DNA of 64,000 nucleotides from contig ML133383.1 in the NCBI GenBank assembly GCA_003864495.1, positions 2,811,560 to 2,875,559 on the forward strand, given 5' to 3'. This stretch comes from Nemopilema nomurai (Eukaryota; Cnidaria; Scyphozoa; Rhizostomeae; Rhizostomatidae). The notes under the pieces are model-generated. The model searched no databases. It saw only the letters and a list, made by a program, of their open reading frames with translations, and was not told the DNA's origin. This document shows positions 11,501 to 23,559 of this stretch, piece by piece. Numbering within the stretch: position 1 is the stretch's first letter; each line of letters begins with the position of its first letter. The position numbers and the translations under genes are program-made.

Positions 11501-14500
11501 AAGATATATAGCAACAGAGACCAAAGAGAAAGAAAAGGGAAAGATGAGGGTGAAAAGTTAAATTAAAAAAAGTTGCGATAGGTCAATTAGAGAATAAAAG
11601 TTCTTAAATGCAGATGTGAATGGGAAAAAGAAGAAATTTTAACTTGTGAATCTTTCTTCTAATGTAGATGTACATGGCAAAAAATGCAGCTTTTCAATGA
11701 ATCGTGATGCTAAGAAAATAAAAAAAGAAACGTTTTCCCTTTAGATAAAGACTCGAGTTGTGCATGACTAGGAGAAAGCCTCCAATGCCTCTATTCATAG
11801 TGAGACGAAATAACAAAAATGTTTGAACATCTTTCTCTTGAAAGCTGAAGAATGATATCGTTCGTCTGGATATCTGGATTGCTGGTCCTATTGATAATTT
11901 CCATGAATGCTTCATCCTGCATAATATCTATTGAATTTAAGAAACAAAAGTGCCACCTCTCTTTACCCTTGCGATTCCTTTCACAGACCATCAACATTTG
12001 CTCAAAGGTTTTGTTCTAATTAGAAGCGGAAAATACTTTATGCCACGTGATTGTGAACCTGCCAGTGTATCATAATGCTTCTACTTTTGAATCTGTTGAA
12101 CAACCACCCGTAGCTATTTAGAATAATTGGCTCAGCTGATTCGATATGATTATTGCAATGCAGTGAAAGGTTGGCTGTGTGATCATCTTAAGGTAAAACT
12201 TCTTGTAATAACTAGTTGCAAAAATAAAGAAAATCATGGCTTCTAATGTCTCTACGGGTTTTAAACTTAAGAGGGAGAAAATTTATAGTTTTCAGTCTGC
12301 ATTTAAGTCTTATAGGGCTTGAAAATTTAGCAAATAGCTTTTAGTGGCTCAAAGAATTTGAAGGGGGAGCGTATTGTTGTAGACCATTATTGAAATGACC
12401 CCCCTCTCTCTCTCTCTCTCCCCATATCACTAACAGAGCCATTTCGATGAAAAATATGCGGGATTCCCTGAGAGAATGGCACGATGGAAGAGCATTCTCC
12501 TCTCTTGATATTCCACTGTGGAGGAGCATTCCCTCGTCTCAACTTGATTTCACTTTGGTTTCATCTCGATCGTACATTTGCTTTGGTTCCCACTTCCTTG
12601 CTCCGATCTCTACTCGGTTTATCAATCAACTTGAATCAACCACCCTAACCTTATCTGCTTTACCCAACATCAGCCTCACTCGCTTTGTAAAATCTCTTAT
12701 GGCGTTAAACAGATGTATTTCCAACGAAGATCGCATAATCTAAACACTTAAGCCTGCATCTCCTCTCTTGTCTTTCCAATATCCTGTTACTCTTTAAAAT
12801 AGCCACTTCGCTTTGTACGAGAAATCTCAAAGTTAAGGATCTTAGAGGAGGCTTTTGGCTATTCACTCATTATCACGTGTTAGATCTCTAATTACCAGGT
12901 ACTGCTTCTCCAATAAAGCATCGGGTTACTCGTTCTACTGGTATTTTGATGTACGCCCACCTTCTATCACAAATGTACCAATATTTCGTAAGGGTTTTAC
13001 GAGCGTTAATGCTTAGCTCTAAATGGAGTTTCACTTCACTAAACTCTCACAAGCTAGACCTCTCTGTCAGTCCTATGCCCATCTTTCTTCAATATAGGAC
13101 ATTCGCCTTCATAACTGGGACTGCATGCTTTTTAGCAAGAAGAGAATCGACGTGCGCTTCAACAGTCTTGTGTACAAAAACAATTACAGGTGCATGAACT
13201 TCCGCTTCGTGTAGCTATGGAAACTAGTTAGGGCTCTATTATCAACCATGATTGTTGCTAGGACAATAACAGAAGCATCTGATTGGTGTTTGCGTAAACA
13301 CGATAATGCACCCGAGATAACATACAGAACAAGATCATATCATTCATGAAAATAGAAGCATGCCAGACAGCACTATGTCACGCTCTTCTGGACACCAGCA
13401 AGTTTAGGCAAACCACGTCGAAGTTTTTAATGAAGTGAAATTACGAAATTTGGCAAGAATCAAGCCTTCTAATCGCTGCTATCAATGGCTTGAAACTTCA
13501 AAGGTTTTAGGATAGCCAGTACCTTGATTGCTCTGGGGAAAAATATTTTTGCCTTTTTCTGGCTCATTCCAAGCCATGCCTGAAATTTCTTGTCTCTTTT
13601 GCGATTATTGTTGTTGGTGTAGTATTTTTAAGTAAAGTATTGGTATAGAACATTAGGTCCTTCAATAAATGATTCTATCAGGCGATTTTCTGCAAATGTA
13701 TAAAAAGTTCATCGTTGGCTGCCTGAACTGATGCACTAACTGCTATTCACTTCAGCTAATGATCCCCATGCTTCAGCCTAAATTTTATGTTTCATGACAT
13801 TATTACATTATTATATAATGAATTATTACACATATATAATAATGCATGCTTCCTTATCGTCTTTTTTAGAAATAATTTATGTAATATCCATGATTTTTCC
13901 TTAAGCTAGGGAGCAAATTTTTTGAATTACGTTTTTTGTTTATTTTGCAAATCGTTAAGGAAATGAAAAATTATGACACCCCATAACACTTGAATTGTGT
14001 GGTCTTAAAAATTTTCCTGTTCAAATTGAAGGTTAAAATTGTTTACTTCATTTTCGTAGCTAATTGGCGTAGGTATGGTGATAAAAACTAACAGAACTGC
14101 TTGTTTCAAATAGCTCAGTATTTTCTTATGACAATAATCTGGTACTGACCCCGATTGGATACCCAAACCTTTTCGTAGAAATCATTTCATGATAGAGAGA
14201 CACTTTTGTCCCCACGACTTTTTATACAGAATAGTTTCATTAGCCAAGTTATTGAGCATATGTCGCGACCTCTCAAAATTTGCCTAACCACAAAAAGGTT
14301 TGCCCACAATCGGGAAAACTAGCTTCTGAGTTCGTTAAACTTCTACGCGATCAAGTGCTTTGTTCGAAGACAATGGGGCCACGCCCTGTTAATTCCGCGA
14401 ACTTCAAAGCCAGTCCAAGCGGTCATAAACGTGTGTTCTGCACTATTGTGCTCAGCAACCTGTGGCATGAATAATTTAATTTGTTCTGCTGTTTTCAATA
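5502..14500. other. intergenic or long intron, no supported gene
   Basis: No supported coding region. Contents: a second copy of the dispersed repeat near 6130-6330, a (CT)n run at about 12404-12421, and overlapping unrecognised open frames on both strands around 9500-10070. If the 5149 promoter serves the ankyrin gene, this stretch would be its first intron. Confidence 0.4.
6130..6330 (+). repeat. dispersed repeat copy 2
   Basis: A diverged copy of the repeat at 4060-4420. It carries gcatgattggctgag, then ataaccaatcagcg, then ccttct and gtaaacagcgaa, in the same order and similar spacing. It has a single gattggct core where copy 1 has five tandem units, which suggests that the copy 1 array expanded after insertion. 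Confidence 0.4.
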
Positions 14501-14507
14501 AATATCT

Positions 14508-14526
14508 CACTTCTCTTGTTTTATAG
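14508..14526 (+). promoter_or_regulatory. splice acceptor in the 5' UTR of the ankyrin gene
   Basis: The sequence cttctcttgttttatag|A is pyrimidine-rich and ends in AG at 14524-14525, 47 bases before the ATG at 14573. It implies a spliced 5' UTR for a gene whose coding region is a single exon. Confidence 0.5.
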
Positions 14527-14572
14527 ACTTTTGAGGTGACCATTACAAGCAGAGTTGGCGAACTAGGCGAAC

Positions 14573-16006
14573 ATGACCATCTGTAGGACATCTGACAATG
14601 CATTTGAATGTTTTGAAGCGAATGTTTTGAGCCACGGACACAAACGAATTCGAAGACAAGATCGCTTTGACATAATGGAAGAAGGAGATGGTTTTGAGGA
14701 GAGCAATACTAGTCAAGGAAACTGGCAAGTCGTGATCACAAATAAACACCAAGAATCGCTCGACAGCAGTCCGAGGAAAGATGATGGCAAGAAAGGTGAT
14801 GTTTCACCTTCCAGACCAAATCCAATAACCTCGAGATGGAGTCTTCCCGAACAAAGATGCATGGAGGCACATAAGCAAGAATTGGTGGGCATGAGAAAGC
14901 GACTCTCAGTTGAGGACTTAACTAATCGACACCACAACCGTTCAAGTTTAATTCTGGACTGGTTAGCGGACCCTGAAAATAAAATTATGTTCCAAGGCCG
15001 GAATATTGACAGTCGTATATTCCGAAGTCACTCGGCAGTAGAAAGAAGGTCGGTATGCAATTTTGTTAAGAATAACCGTTTCCATTCAATGCGACACCAA
15101 GCCAAGGAAGAAACTAGCTGTCCGGGAAACACCAATATGCTCAATGAAGAATTTTGCACGCCTAATTGCGATGTGTGTCGTGAGACACACAAGGCTGGTA
15201 AGGAGATTACAACTGGAGTTGTTGAAGGACCTGTTGTGACGAAAGAGGATAGAATCACCAGTTCGCAGGTCCCAAATCTGAAACGAGAATCAGACGCCAA
15301 GGAATCATCCAGCGCGAAACCTGACGCAAGCATGGATATTGCGATGGAGTTTCGAAAGCTGGATCTGTCGATACCGCGAAGTGAACATGCCCCTGTGAGT
15401 GGGTGTATGTCGTTACCAGGTTGTGGCGAACTTTCGAAGAGTAGAATGGTACGACGAATGAATTCTGATGCATTCTTTTATAAGGATATAGTACGGGGTT
15501 TCGACGGCAGAAGTTGCGAGAGGCGAATGAACAGCTGCTGCAGTCGAAAGAGGCGAAATCGGTTGAGTCTGCGCTTACGGGAACTCGTGGAAAATTCATT
15601 ACCGGACATTAGTATAAACTCAATGGAAATAAACGACTCGCCACTCGTTTTAGACGTTAATTCCAGGGAATTTGTGAGTAAAATTGAAAAAATATTTGCG
15701 TACGGTGACCTGCAGCAGATAAATGAACTTGCGGAGTGCGGCTTCGACTTCAATGCTAAGGACAGCGAGGGTAACTGCGCACTGCATTATGCTGCTCTGC
15801 GGGGGAGCGAGAAAATAATAACAAAGATCCTTGAACATGGCGGTAACGTGTGGACACGGAACAACAGAAACCAGTTACCTGTAGAACTGGCATCTAACAT
15901 TAATGTGCGCATGTTGTTGTCTGGCGTGACATTGTTCTATAGAGGGCAATACTCAAAGGAGATTGAAAGTAGATTGACGTCAAAGGGGATGAACTTTGAG
16001 TTGTAA
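14573..16006 (+). CDS. ankyrin-repeat protein, 477 aa, function unknown
   Basis: One uninterrupted 477-codon frame from ATG (context gcgaacATGa) to TAA. The first ~355 residues are polar, rich in Ser, Arg, Asn and charged residues, and probably disordered; I recognise no domain there. The C-terminus holds two ankyrin repeats and part of a third. Repeat 1 is about residues 368-397. Repeat 2 is about 397-430 and has the classic GNCALHYAALRGSEKI core. The partial repeat is about 431-449 (NQLPVELA). A short tail follows. Such repeats bind proteins; the partner is unknown. The layout loosely recalls small PPP1R27/PPP1R16-like proteins, but no RVxF docking motif is convincing. A good acceptor (tcttgttttatag) ends at 14525, so at least one 5' non-coding exon lies upstream. 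An in-frame Met at residue 35 is an alternative start. Confidence 0.85.
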   Translation: MTICRTSDNAFECFEANVLSHGHKRIRRQDRFDIMEEGDGFEESNTSQGNWQVVITNKHQESLDSSPRKDDGKKGDVSPSRPNPITSRWSLPEQRCMEAHKQELVGMRKRLSVEDLTNRHHNRSSLILDWLADPENKIMFQGRNIDSRIFRSHSAVERRSVCNFVKNNRFHSMRHQAKEETSCPGNTNMLNEEFCTPNCDVCRETHKAGKEITTGVVEGPVVTKEDRITSSQVPNLKRESDAKESSSAKPDASMDIAMEFRKLDLSIPRSEHAPVSGCMSLPGCGELSKSRMVRRMNSDAFFYKDIVRGFDGRSCERRMNSCCSRKRRNRLSLRLRELVENSLPDISINSMEINDSPLVLDVNSREFVSKIEKIFAYGDLQQINELAECGFDFNAKDSEGNCALHYAALRGSEKIITKILEHGGNVWTRNNRNQLPVELASNINVRMLLSGVTLFYRGQYSKEIESRLTSKGMNFEL

Positions 16007-16020
16007 ACACACGTGCGCAA

Positions 16021-16066
16021 GAACAACAGCCTCGAATCGCAATGAACAACAGCCTCGAATCGCAAT
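16021..16066 (+). repeat. 23-bp perfect tandem duplication in the 3' UTR
   Basis: Two identical 23-bp units (gaacaacagcctcg...) lie head to tail, starting 14 bases after the stop codon of the ankyrin-repeat gene. Identity suggests a recent event. Confidence 0.9.
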
Positions 16067-19000
16067 TGGTATTTAAAGAAACTTCTATTTAATATGTTGC
16101 GCCTCTTTGTCTAGATGATTGCGGCATCTGAAATGCTGCCTTGTCAATATTATTGTGTTTACAAATATTTCAGAAACTAATGGGTTTTCAGAGCATCACA
16201 GAAGGATATAGCAACTGCTCTTACAAAACGTGTTGTTTACTCCCTCATTAAGACATCGTAAAGTGAAACGTAATAAGAATGAAATGACAGGCAGCAAAGC
16301 TGTACCCAAAATGCACCTTGACCCCGGATTGTGCAGACTTTGCAAACCAAGATAAGGACATATGTTGTTTGGCACTTTCTTAGACAAATATTTGTGATAG
16401 CTAAAAGTTATTTTAGAATCTTATTTTAGAAAACACATCTCTTTTGAATCCAAGACAACGTGATTAAAGATAATCAAAAATGCGTTTAGTGTCACAAGAA
16501 GATATTACGACATTATAATGAGTTGTAAAACTGTCGTTCCTCTGGAAGTGCTTAATATGTATTATATTAAAAAGTGTTATTTAGAAAAGGCTTTCACGCA
16601 CAAAAGGCCATTTTTACATCTAGAACAAGAGGGATCTTAGAAATTTGTTCCCCCCATAGGGTTTGCAATAACTCAAGTGACGTCAGCAGTTAGTAAGGGG
16701 AGTGATGCATGACTTGAGACAATTCGTCTCACGACAAACAGCTTGATGCTTCATAACGTTAAAGCATTTGGCCTAGCTTGAAATGCTGCACGATTGAAGG
16801 GATACACCCTAGCAGCGCTAAATTTCGATTTTGACAATGATGTGACAATGATTTTTTGTCATCGAAATGATATCCTTATTCTAACTATAAAATTTCGAAA
16901 TGACATGGACTGGAAAATTAGCCTGAATATTAGTGATATTAAATGATTGACAGGTTAAAAAAACGTCTGATTGGTCAGAGCAAGCAGCCAATCAAATCTT
17001 CTTCCTTAAATTCATAATAGGGGAAAAACTTAATCTTTTTTGTCACAACACCTTATATTTCAAAATTAAAAGTGTTAGGCAAAACGTTTGATATTAACGT
17101 CGGGCATTGCGCTCGGGATGTTTATCTTTTTTCGTGAAATTTCCAACACGGGTGTATTTATTGAGATAGATGTTTTCTGTGGTTATTTATTAGACGTGTT
17201 GATGTTTCAACAGAATGATTTGAAACTACAAACATGCCAATTAGATTGGCGTTGCATGTCTAGTTTAAGTGATTAATCTGAATTATTATTATACCAGGAG
17301 AAAACATTTGTGTCTTTTTTTGGTCGAGTGGATCGAAATCAGCCTTTGTCGCTATAACTACCTATTAAATTCCCTGCTCGACTCGAACACTTTCAACGTC
17401 AACACATACTTTTATTCGCCGAAATGTATTCTGACACACCCTTCAATAGCCTTGGACTTTATTTAACACACTTTCCTTCACTCCTAGAGATTTTTAACTT
17501 TTGCATGCCTTTTCTTCTGATTTCTCTTCTGCTTTCTTCAACTCTTTCAAAAAGAGATCGGGAGCAGCCTGCAACTTATCCGTTAGTAATCATGATCCCA
17601 CTTGGATCTGTGGCTCGTTCTATGACATCTTCGATCAAATCATCATCCACATGCACTTCTATGCTAGAATTAAAGCTAGGCTGATCGCATTTTTATTCTT
17701 AAAATTCTGATGCATTGCATCTACTGTGACTAACTATAATGATGATTGAACATTCTTGATAACGATCGTTATTTCTGAAACAAGCCACACAAAAAATTCG
17801 TCTTTGTTTTAGCAAATTAAATATTTCAGCTGAAAAGTGAACATCAATCTTAGAGCCATTTTATCCTAGCCTTGCTGGCTTTGTTACTACTTCATAATTT
17901 CTTCAAGGCATTTTATATTTATAGGGTCTAATTGCACTCAAGGAAATTCTAAACCAAATGAATTTCTACAAAAGACCCGCTTGTTCTAAGTCATTGCAAA
18001 GAGTTTGCGATTAATTTCTATTTTCCTAAAACTTGAAGAAGGCCAGAAAAGCAGTTGCAGACTTTTTGTATTGCATGAGATGACACGTACCTACAAAAAG
18101 CTTTACAGATTTCAATGTTTCAACATCAACATGTTCTTAATTTACTCTTCGATTTTGGTCAGCTTAAAAATTGTGCTCAGTACAGGACAAGAGAGCGGAT
18201 ACGTTGCCACCTTTGGCATCATTATAGTAATACCAAGCAGTTCTTTCTAGTGTCCACAGTAACCTGTCTTTTACGGAGAGGTCTTTTATTCATTCCATAC
18301 TGGCAGTCAGACCTGAATACAAATTTTCCAACTGAATAGAGAGCGTCCTACTCGTAAATGATATAAAACCATATCTTTGACAGTGGCAACTTAAACGGTT
18401 TGGCCTGGGTCAAATCGATAAAGATCGTCTCTTCTGTCTTGATCTGGTATTGTGAAGACAAAATAGCCTTTTCCTTTAGAATCAGAAGCTTTCACCCTAA
18501 TGGAAACTCGATTGTCGCTTGACAACAGCTCTGTGTTTAGTCCTCAGAGACAAAAGGCCATTCATCTTTATTTGATTAAAACAATTTCAGCTTGAGTGCT
18601 GATGAGTTTGACGAATGTGAGAGGAATATGAAAATAAATGAGTCAGTGTTTTGATTTTATTTTTCTACATTTTCTGGAATCTTTTAAAAAGCTTAGGAGG
18701 TCTTCACACTATGTCCTTCTTATTCGAACAGTATCACTTTCACTTAAACAAAAATAGTAATGCAAAAAGTGCAGAGATTAAAGGAAGAATTGAATTCTTT
18801 TTTATTGTTATTCCGTCGGCAATTTCCACAGTCAATCGGCAATTTCCGGAAGCTATAAATTTATCTTGAAAGCACTTGTTGTTCCAAAAACTGTATAAAA
18901 GGGCTGTGTTTGCAGGAAAAGGCAACGAAACGCTATTTACGAAGAGTATTATGATTGTAAACAATATCCCTCTGACTTTCGGAATGGAACTAAACCCTTT

Positions 19001-19445
19001 TGTCAGTGAATCATTACACGATTAACAAGGCTACGAATAGTACTGGCATTCTTATCAAAATGAGGATTATGACAGATTGCGTTTAGGACCATGCATAGTG
19101 AATCAGGACATCTTGACAGCGTGCATCATGACTGGATTAGCTAAGAGATGTGATGATACTGCGTTAACAGTGCTTGTTTATGAGCGAGGGAAAATCGTGC
19201 AACATCACTGAGCATAAGACTTAACTCTAAAGACTTAAGGATCAGCGCATTGCACTCTTTGGTTAAATTATGAAATGGCAATTGCGATTTATAGGTGCTA
19301 TTTTCAGACATTAAGCAGTTTGTCAACGTGCCACAGACTTTGGAGTCAGGCATTTAGAAGAATTGAAATTAAAGTAGAAGCACTGATTTTTGGAGATTCA
19401 TCGTATTAAGACTCATATTTGCAGATTTTCATCAGTGCTAGAAGA
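16067..19445. other. intergenic, no supported gene
   Basis: AT-rich DNA. Open frames are under 90 codons, often start at non-ATG codons, and show no recognisable domains. No tRNA-like sequences or strong promoter elements seen. Confidence 0.5.
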
Positions 19446-19448
19446 TTA

Positions 19449-19849
19449 CACGCTTTTCTTTATAAGGAACCACTTTATAAGGAACCTACATGTAGAAGGC
19501 CGAAATGTTTAAAGAACTTATACTACTAAAAACGAAATCCCTAAGGAACTTTTCAATTTGAAAATCTTTTATAACTGCAAGCATCAAGAGCTTAAAAGCC
19601 GGTTCCATTTATTTGCAGCCAATACTCGCATAGATTGTTTGCTATTCGTGTGTCACGTGCTTTATCGAGTAGTTTCTGCATATTCTATCTCGCCCCTCTC
19701 TCTATTAAGTGTTAAGGCTTATTGATGTGCAGTGAAAATTAAGGAACTTTTAAGGAACTTTTGGTACTAAAATCTGATGACTTGAGGTCTACGAATAAAG
19801 AACTTTTGGAACTAGGCCTTGAGGTAGGCTCCTTATAAAAAAAAGCGTG
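19449..19849. mobile_element. Tc1/mariner-like MITE, 401 bp, TA target duplication
   Basis: The left end reads CACGCTTTTCTTTATAAGGA. The right end is its inverse complement with one mismatch over 20 bp. The dinucleotide TA flanks both ends (19447-19448 and 19850-19851), as expected for Tc1/mariner insertion. The interior repeats aaggaactt several times and has no transposase frame, so the element is non-autonomous. The ends carry an extra ataaggaacc motif directly repeated at the left terminus. Confidence 0.65.
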
Positions 19850-20930
19850 TATTACTTGGCTAGATTTTGTTACATGTGACGTAGAGGTAGAAAAGTCTTG
19901 GATTTGCTGTGCCAGAATGAAACTAGTTTGAAGTTCACTACGCTGTGGTCTAAACACGGCATGCTAAGAGTCGATGGTGAAGAGGCTCGTAATCTGCGAT
20001 ACTTCGTCCTGCAGCTTGCAAAGATTAAAAGATTACAAGGAAGTGGAGGATAAGCCTCTCCCAGCAGTCTGCCTAGCAGATGTTTTTAGTCGCTCGTTAA
20101 TAGAAAATAATGATATGATTGTAAGCTTTAAGCTGAGTTTTGCACAAGTGGCACATTTGAGTATGCGCTGCATGTACAATGACTAAAGTGAAACTAAAAA
20201 TTGATAAATCTGAGACCTTTAGCCATGAGTTAATGGCTCGTAAAGAATTTTTGAGATTTTCAACAACAAAATTACATAGAAATTAGTCAACAAAAAGTTT
20301 AAATGTTCAATGACTTAGGCTCATACAAAGCCTAAGTAATCTAATTCAGGGAATTTTGAAAGTGAAATGGTTTTATTTATTCCCGTCTGGCGTAACGATG
20401 TATCAAACTCGAAATGGTTGAATACAGGGCTGGAAAAGGAGCACAACCAGACAAGCGTTGGTCGGAGACATATTTTGAAACTTAGAATTGCAATGGGAGC
20501 TCTTTAAAACATTTTGATTGAGTCGAACTTTTTCCCTAAAGTTTTCATGCTTGATTATTTTAAAGATTAATTAGGTGTACTTCCCTTGAAGTAAAGCAAT
20601 TAAGTGTAAGGATGGGGTTTGTAACTTGTCATTTTCATTACACCTTAGTGCTTTTTGTAGTTTCCTTACATAACACAATAGCTATAATTCTTACTCTGGA
20701 CTCTACGGACGTTTATCAAACACACAACATAACTCTATAATATATAGAGGCATTTTGGCAACAATATTCCATGGCATTAAAAAACGTTTTCCAGCCCTGG
20801 TTCAATAAGTGCGTTTTTCTAGTATGGTGTAAAATTTCAATCATCTATCTAAACATCTATTTCTTGCAATTCGGTTTTCATGTGAAATTATATGAAATTG
20901 CTGATGATTTGAATCTCGAGTTTTTATTCA
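19850..20930. other. intergenic, no supported gene
   Basis: Nothing gene-like is visible between the MITE and the TYW2 promoter. A short plus-strand frame at 19974-20186 has no recognisable features. Confidence 0.45.
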
Positions 20931-20973
20931 ATATGCTTTGAAGAGAATCTCGTTGGACGCGTTTTGAAGTGGA

Positions 20974-20996
20974 GGCCAAAATGGCGGGGAATTTCT
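20974..20996 (+). promoter_or_regulatory. YY1-like motif and 5-codon upstream ORF of TYW2
   Basis: The sequence gccaaaATGGCGGgg, about 60 bases before the TYW2 start, matches the animal YY1 initiator-type motif (CAARATGGCGG). Its ATG opens a five-codon frame (MAGNF, then TAA), so it could also act as a small upstream ORF if transcription starts before it. Both readings are motif-based inference. Confidence 0.4.
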
Positions 20997-21035
20997 AAAC
21001 ATTTGATCTGTGCATGGCAATAGAAGTTTAGAATC

Positions 21036-23559
21036 ATGTTGAGCTCAAACGCAGAGTTTATAACAAATCAGGAGAGAGATGCAATTTCTGATGTCTTGAT
21101 TACAACAAAGAAGAATGCTAAAGCACTGAAGTAAGTTCTGCTTAGTGAATTTATAAAGCATTTTAATCAGACCATGGGTTGGACTTCGTTACTTCGGATT
21201 CCATCCGAGAGAACTATCCTTCTGTTTTTTGCTTGCCTTGACTTGAAATCCACTTTTGATCAAAGTGTCTTCTTTTATGTATGTAACTGACTTGGTTTTT
21301 TAAGATATTATTGTCTTTTTCTTTCCAGAAATCTATTAGAGAAACAAAAAATTTTCAACAAAAATTTTAGAATCAAGGATATTAATGAAGATCAAGTTGC
21401 TGTCCCCATTGATGTTGAAAAATGGAAGCAAAAAAGAGAAGGAATAGACTCTGGTAGTTTGATTACTTTGCAGCACCATACCCAGATGCTAATGCCATTT
21501 TCAAAAACTCACTTAATAAAATTATCAACAGTACAGAAGACAATCCAAGAAGACATTATAGACTTGTTCTACATAAAAACAATGCAATCACTGAGTAATG
21601 AGCAGCTGAGAGATATTCCACATGAGTGGCAGATCCATGGAGATATGTTGCTCTTACCCAAAGACTGCTTGCAACTTACTACTTGGGAGAGAATCATCCC
21701 AGAGCTTTGGAGTGTCTTTTCCAATATTCTGAAAATAAAAAGAATTGCCAAACACTGTAAAATATCTAATGATGAGTTTAGATCTTCAAAAGTTCAATTG
21801 CTGTATGGTGAGGATGGCTGGATAACAAGGAAGGAGAATGGTGTACGATATGTTTATGATATCACAAAATGCATGTTTTCTGATGGTAACATCACAGAGA
21901 AAATGCGTATTGCAAAATTTGATTGTCAAAATGAAACAGTTGTGGATCTTTTTGCTGGAATTGGTTACTTTGTGATTCCATACTTGGTGCATGCTGGGGC
22001 CAAGATGGTGTATGCCTGTGAATGGAACCCAAATGCCATTGAGGCGTTAAAGAAAAACCTTCAGATTAATAATGTGACAGACAGGTGCATTATCTTGGAA
22101 GGGGATAATAGAAAGGTGTGATGTTTTCTTTTCGCCAATCTTTGCACAACATTCTTTGTATAAACTATGCTTTTTGTGCATTGAAGTTTTTAATTAATAT
22201 TCAGATCTTTACATGATTAAGCAAATGCTTTTGTATAGCTAAACTTAAAAAATGGCACAGCAGAAGGATAATCTTTTCATTCTTGAAGTACTTTTTTATC
22301 TGAAAATTCTGAGAGTATGAACCAAAAGCTGACAAGTTAAATAGCTAGTCATTGATCTAAACCATGTAATAGACAGTGAGGAGAAGTGTATGATTGCCAT
22401 GCCAATGCCAATTGCAATCCACTCTCATCTATCCTTAGAAGTATCCAAATAAAACAAACTCTTTTTCTGTAAAAAGAATGGGCTTGATACACTGGGGCTC
22501 TATTCCTTTTATAACTGCTTTTTTTATTTTTTATCAGTTTCGTTAGTTGTTAGCAAGCAATGTTTTAAATTATTGTGTGACTATTTGAACGTAGGCTTGT
22601 CTCTTAAAGTTTCTGAAAGACATTTGGCAACAAGTATAATTACTTTATTGCATACACTTATTGTTTGTTTGAAGGTTGCTCCAAAAGGCGTTGCAGATCG
22701 CGTCAATTTAGGGCTAATACCATCCAGCGAGGAAAGCTGGCAGGCTGCTTGTGAGGCTCTAAACCCATTGAAAGGAGGCTGGCTTCACATCCATGCAAAT
22801 GTTGATGCCTTAGAGGTATTTACGAGCGGTTATAGAACCTATTTTTTGGCATGCTTATAAATGACAAAGAGGAGACAGAAGTAACCAAAATCTGCAGACC
22901 TACTGTGGCATATCATTGCAATATAATGCCAAAAGAAACATACATTTTTGTTGTATCTGTGCATGTCAGTGACTTTGAGGATGCATGAAAAATTGGACCT
23001 GTTGGTTCAGCTGCTTGCATCTAATCTAAATTATAACATTTATGCATAATGATCTACTTCATATACATTACCAAAATCTAGATTCCTTTAATTTTTGTTT
23101 TTTAGGACAGTACAAAACAGTGTTTACAATTTCGGACATTTTTTTCATCAGGATGTTTTCTGAAAATAATAATCTCAAAGTGCTTTTAGTCATCAAAGAA
23201 ATTTTTAAAGTGTGTCTTAGACATGAGGAAACATTCTTCTCTTCTCTTAATAGCAAAAAAGTCAAGTTGATGACAAAGATCTGGGTGGAAAGAAGACTGA
23301 AAATGAAATAACAGCTTTGGAAAATGACAGCAACCTGAATGACGTCATGGCAGAACAAAAAAGCTCAAAGGGGCAAAAGAGACTGGCTTGGTCAAAATGG
23401 GCAGATAATGCTGTTACAAAGATTGAGCATTTGCTAAGGGAAGCTCATCCAAATGGACCCGAATGGTGGAAATGTATTGTGGAACATATTGAACATGTCA
23501 AGCCATATGCACCTCACATTGACCATATTGTTGTTGACGTAAAATGTACACAAGTTTAA
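21036..23559 (+). CDS. TRMT12: TYW2: tRNA-Phe wybutosine synthesis, aminocarboxypropyltransferase
   Basis: Four exons, 21036-21130, 21329-22115, 22675-22815 and 23254-23559, join in phase (2, 0, 0) into 442 codons plus stop; the human protein is about 448. TYW2 transfers the 3-amino-3-carboxypropyl group of S-adenosylmethionine to 4-demethylwyosine at G37 of tRNA-Phe, a step toward wybutosine that supports reading-frame maintenance. The SAM-binding motif VVDLFAGIGYF lies near residue 236, followed by VYACEWNPNAIEAL and DNRK. Exon 3 carries ADRVNLGLIPSSEESW, the family's substrate-loop region, and HIHANV. Exon 4 ends with KPYAPHIDHIVVDV, matching the conserved C-terminus. Introns use GT-AG. 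Intron 2 carries a dispersed-repeat fragment. Frames in single exons look truncated, but the spliced gene appears intact. Confidence 0.93.
22310..22440 (+). repeat. dispersed repeat fragment (copy 3) in TYW2 intron 2
   Basis: The order caaaagctgacaag, aatag, then gacagtgag and gtatgattg resembles 4120-4210 of copy 1. It lies wholly inside the intron between exons 2 and 3 and does not touch the splice sites. Confidence 0.35.
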
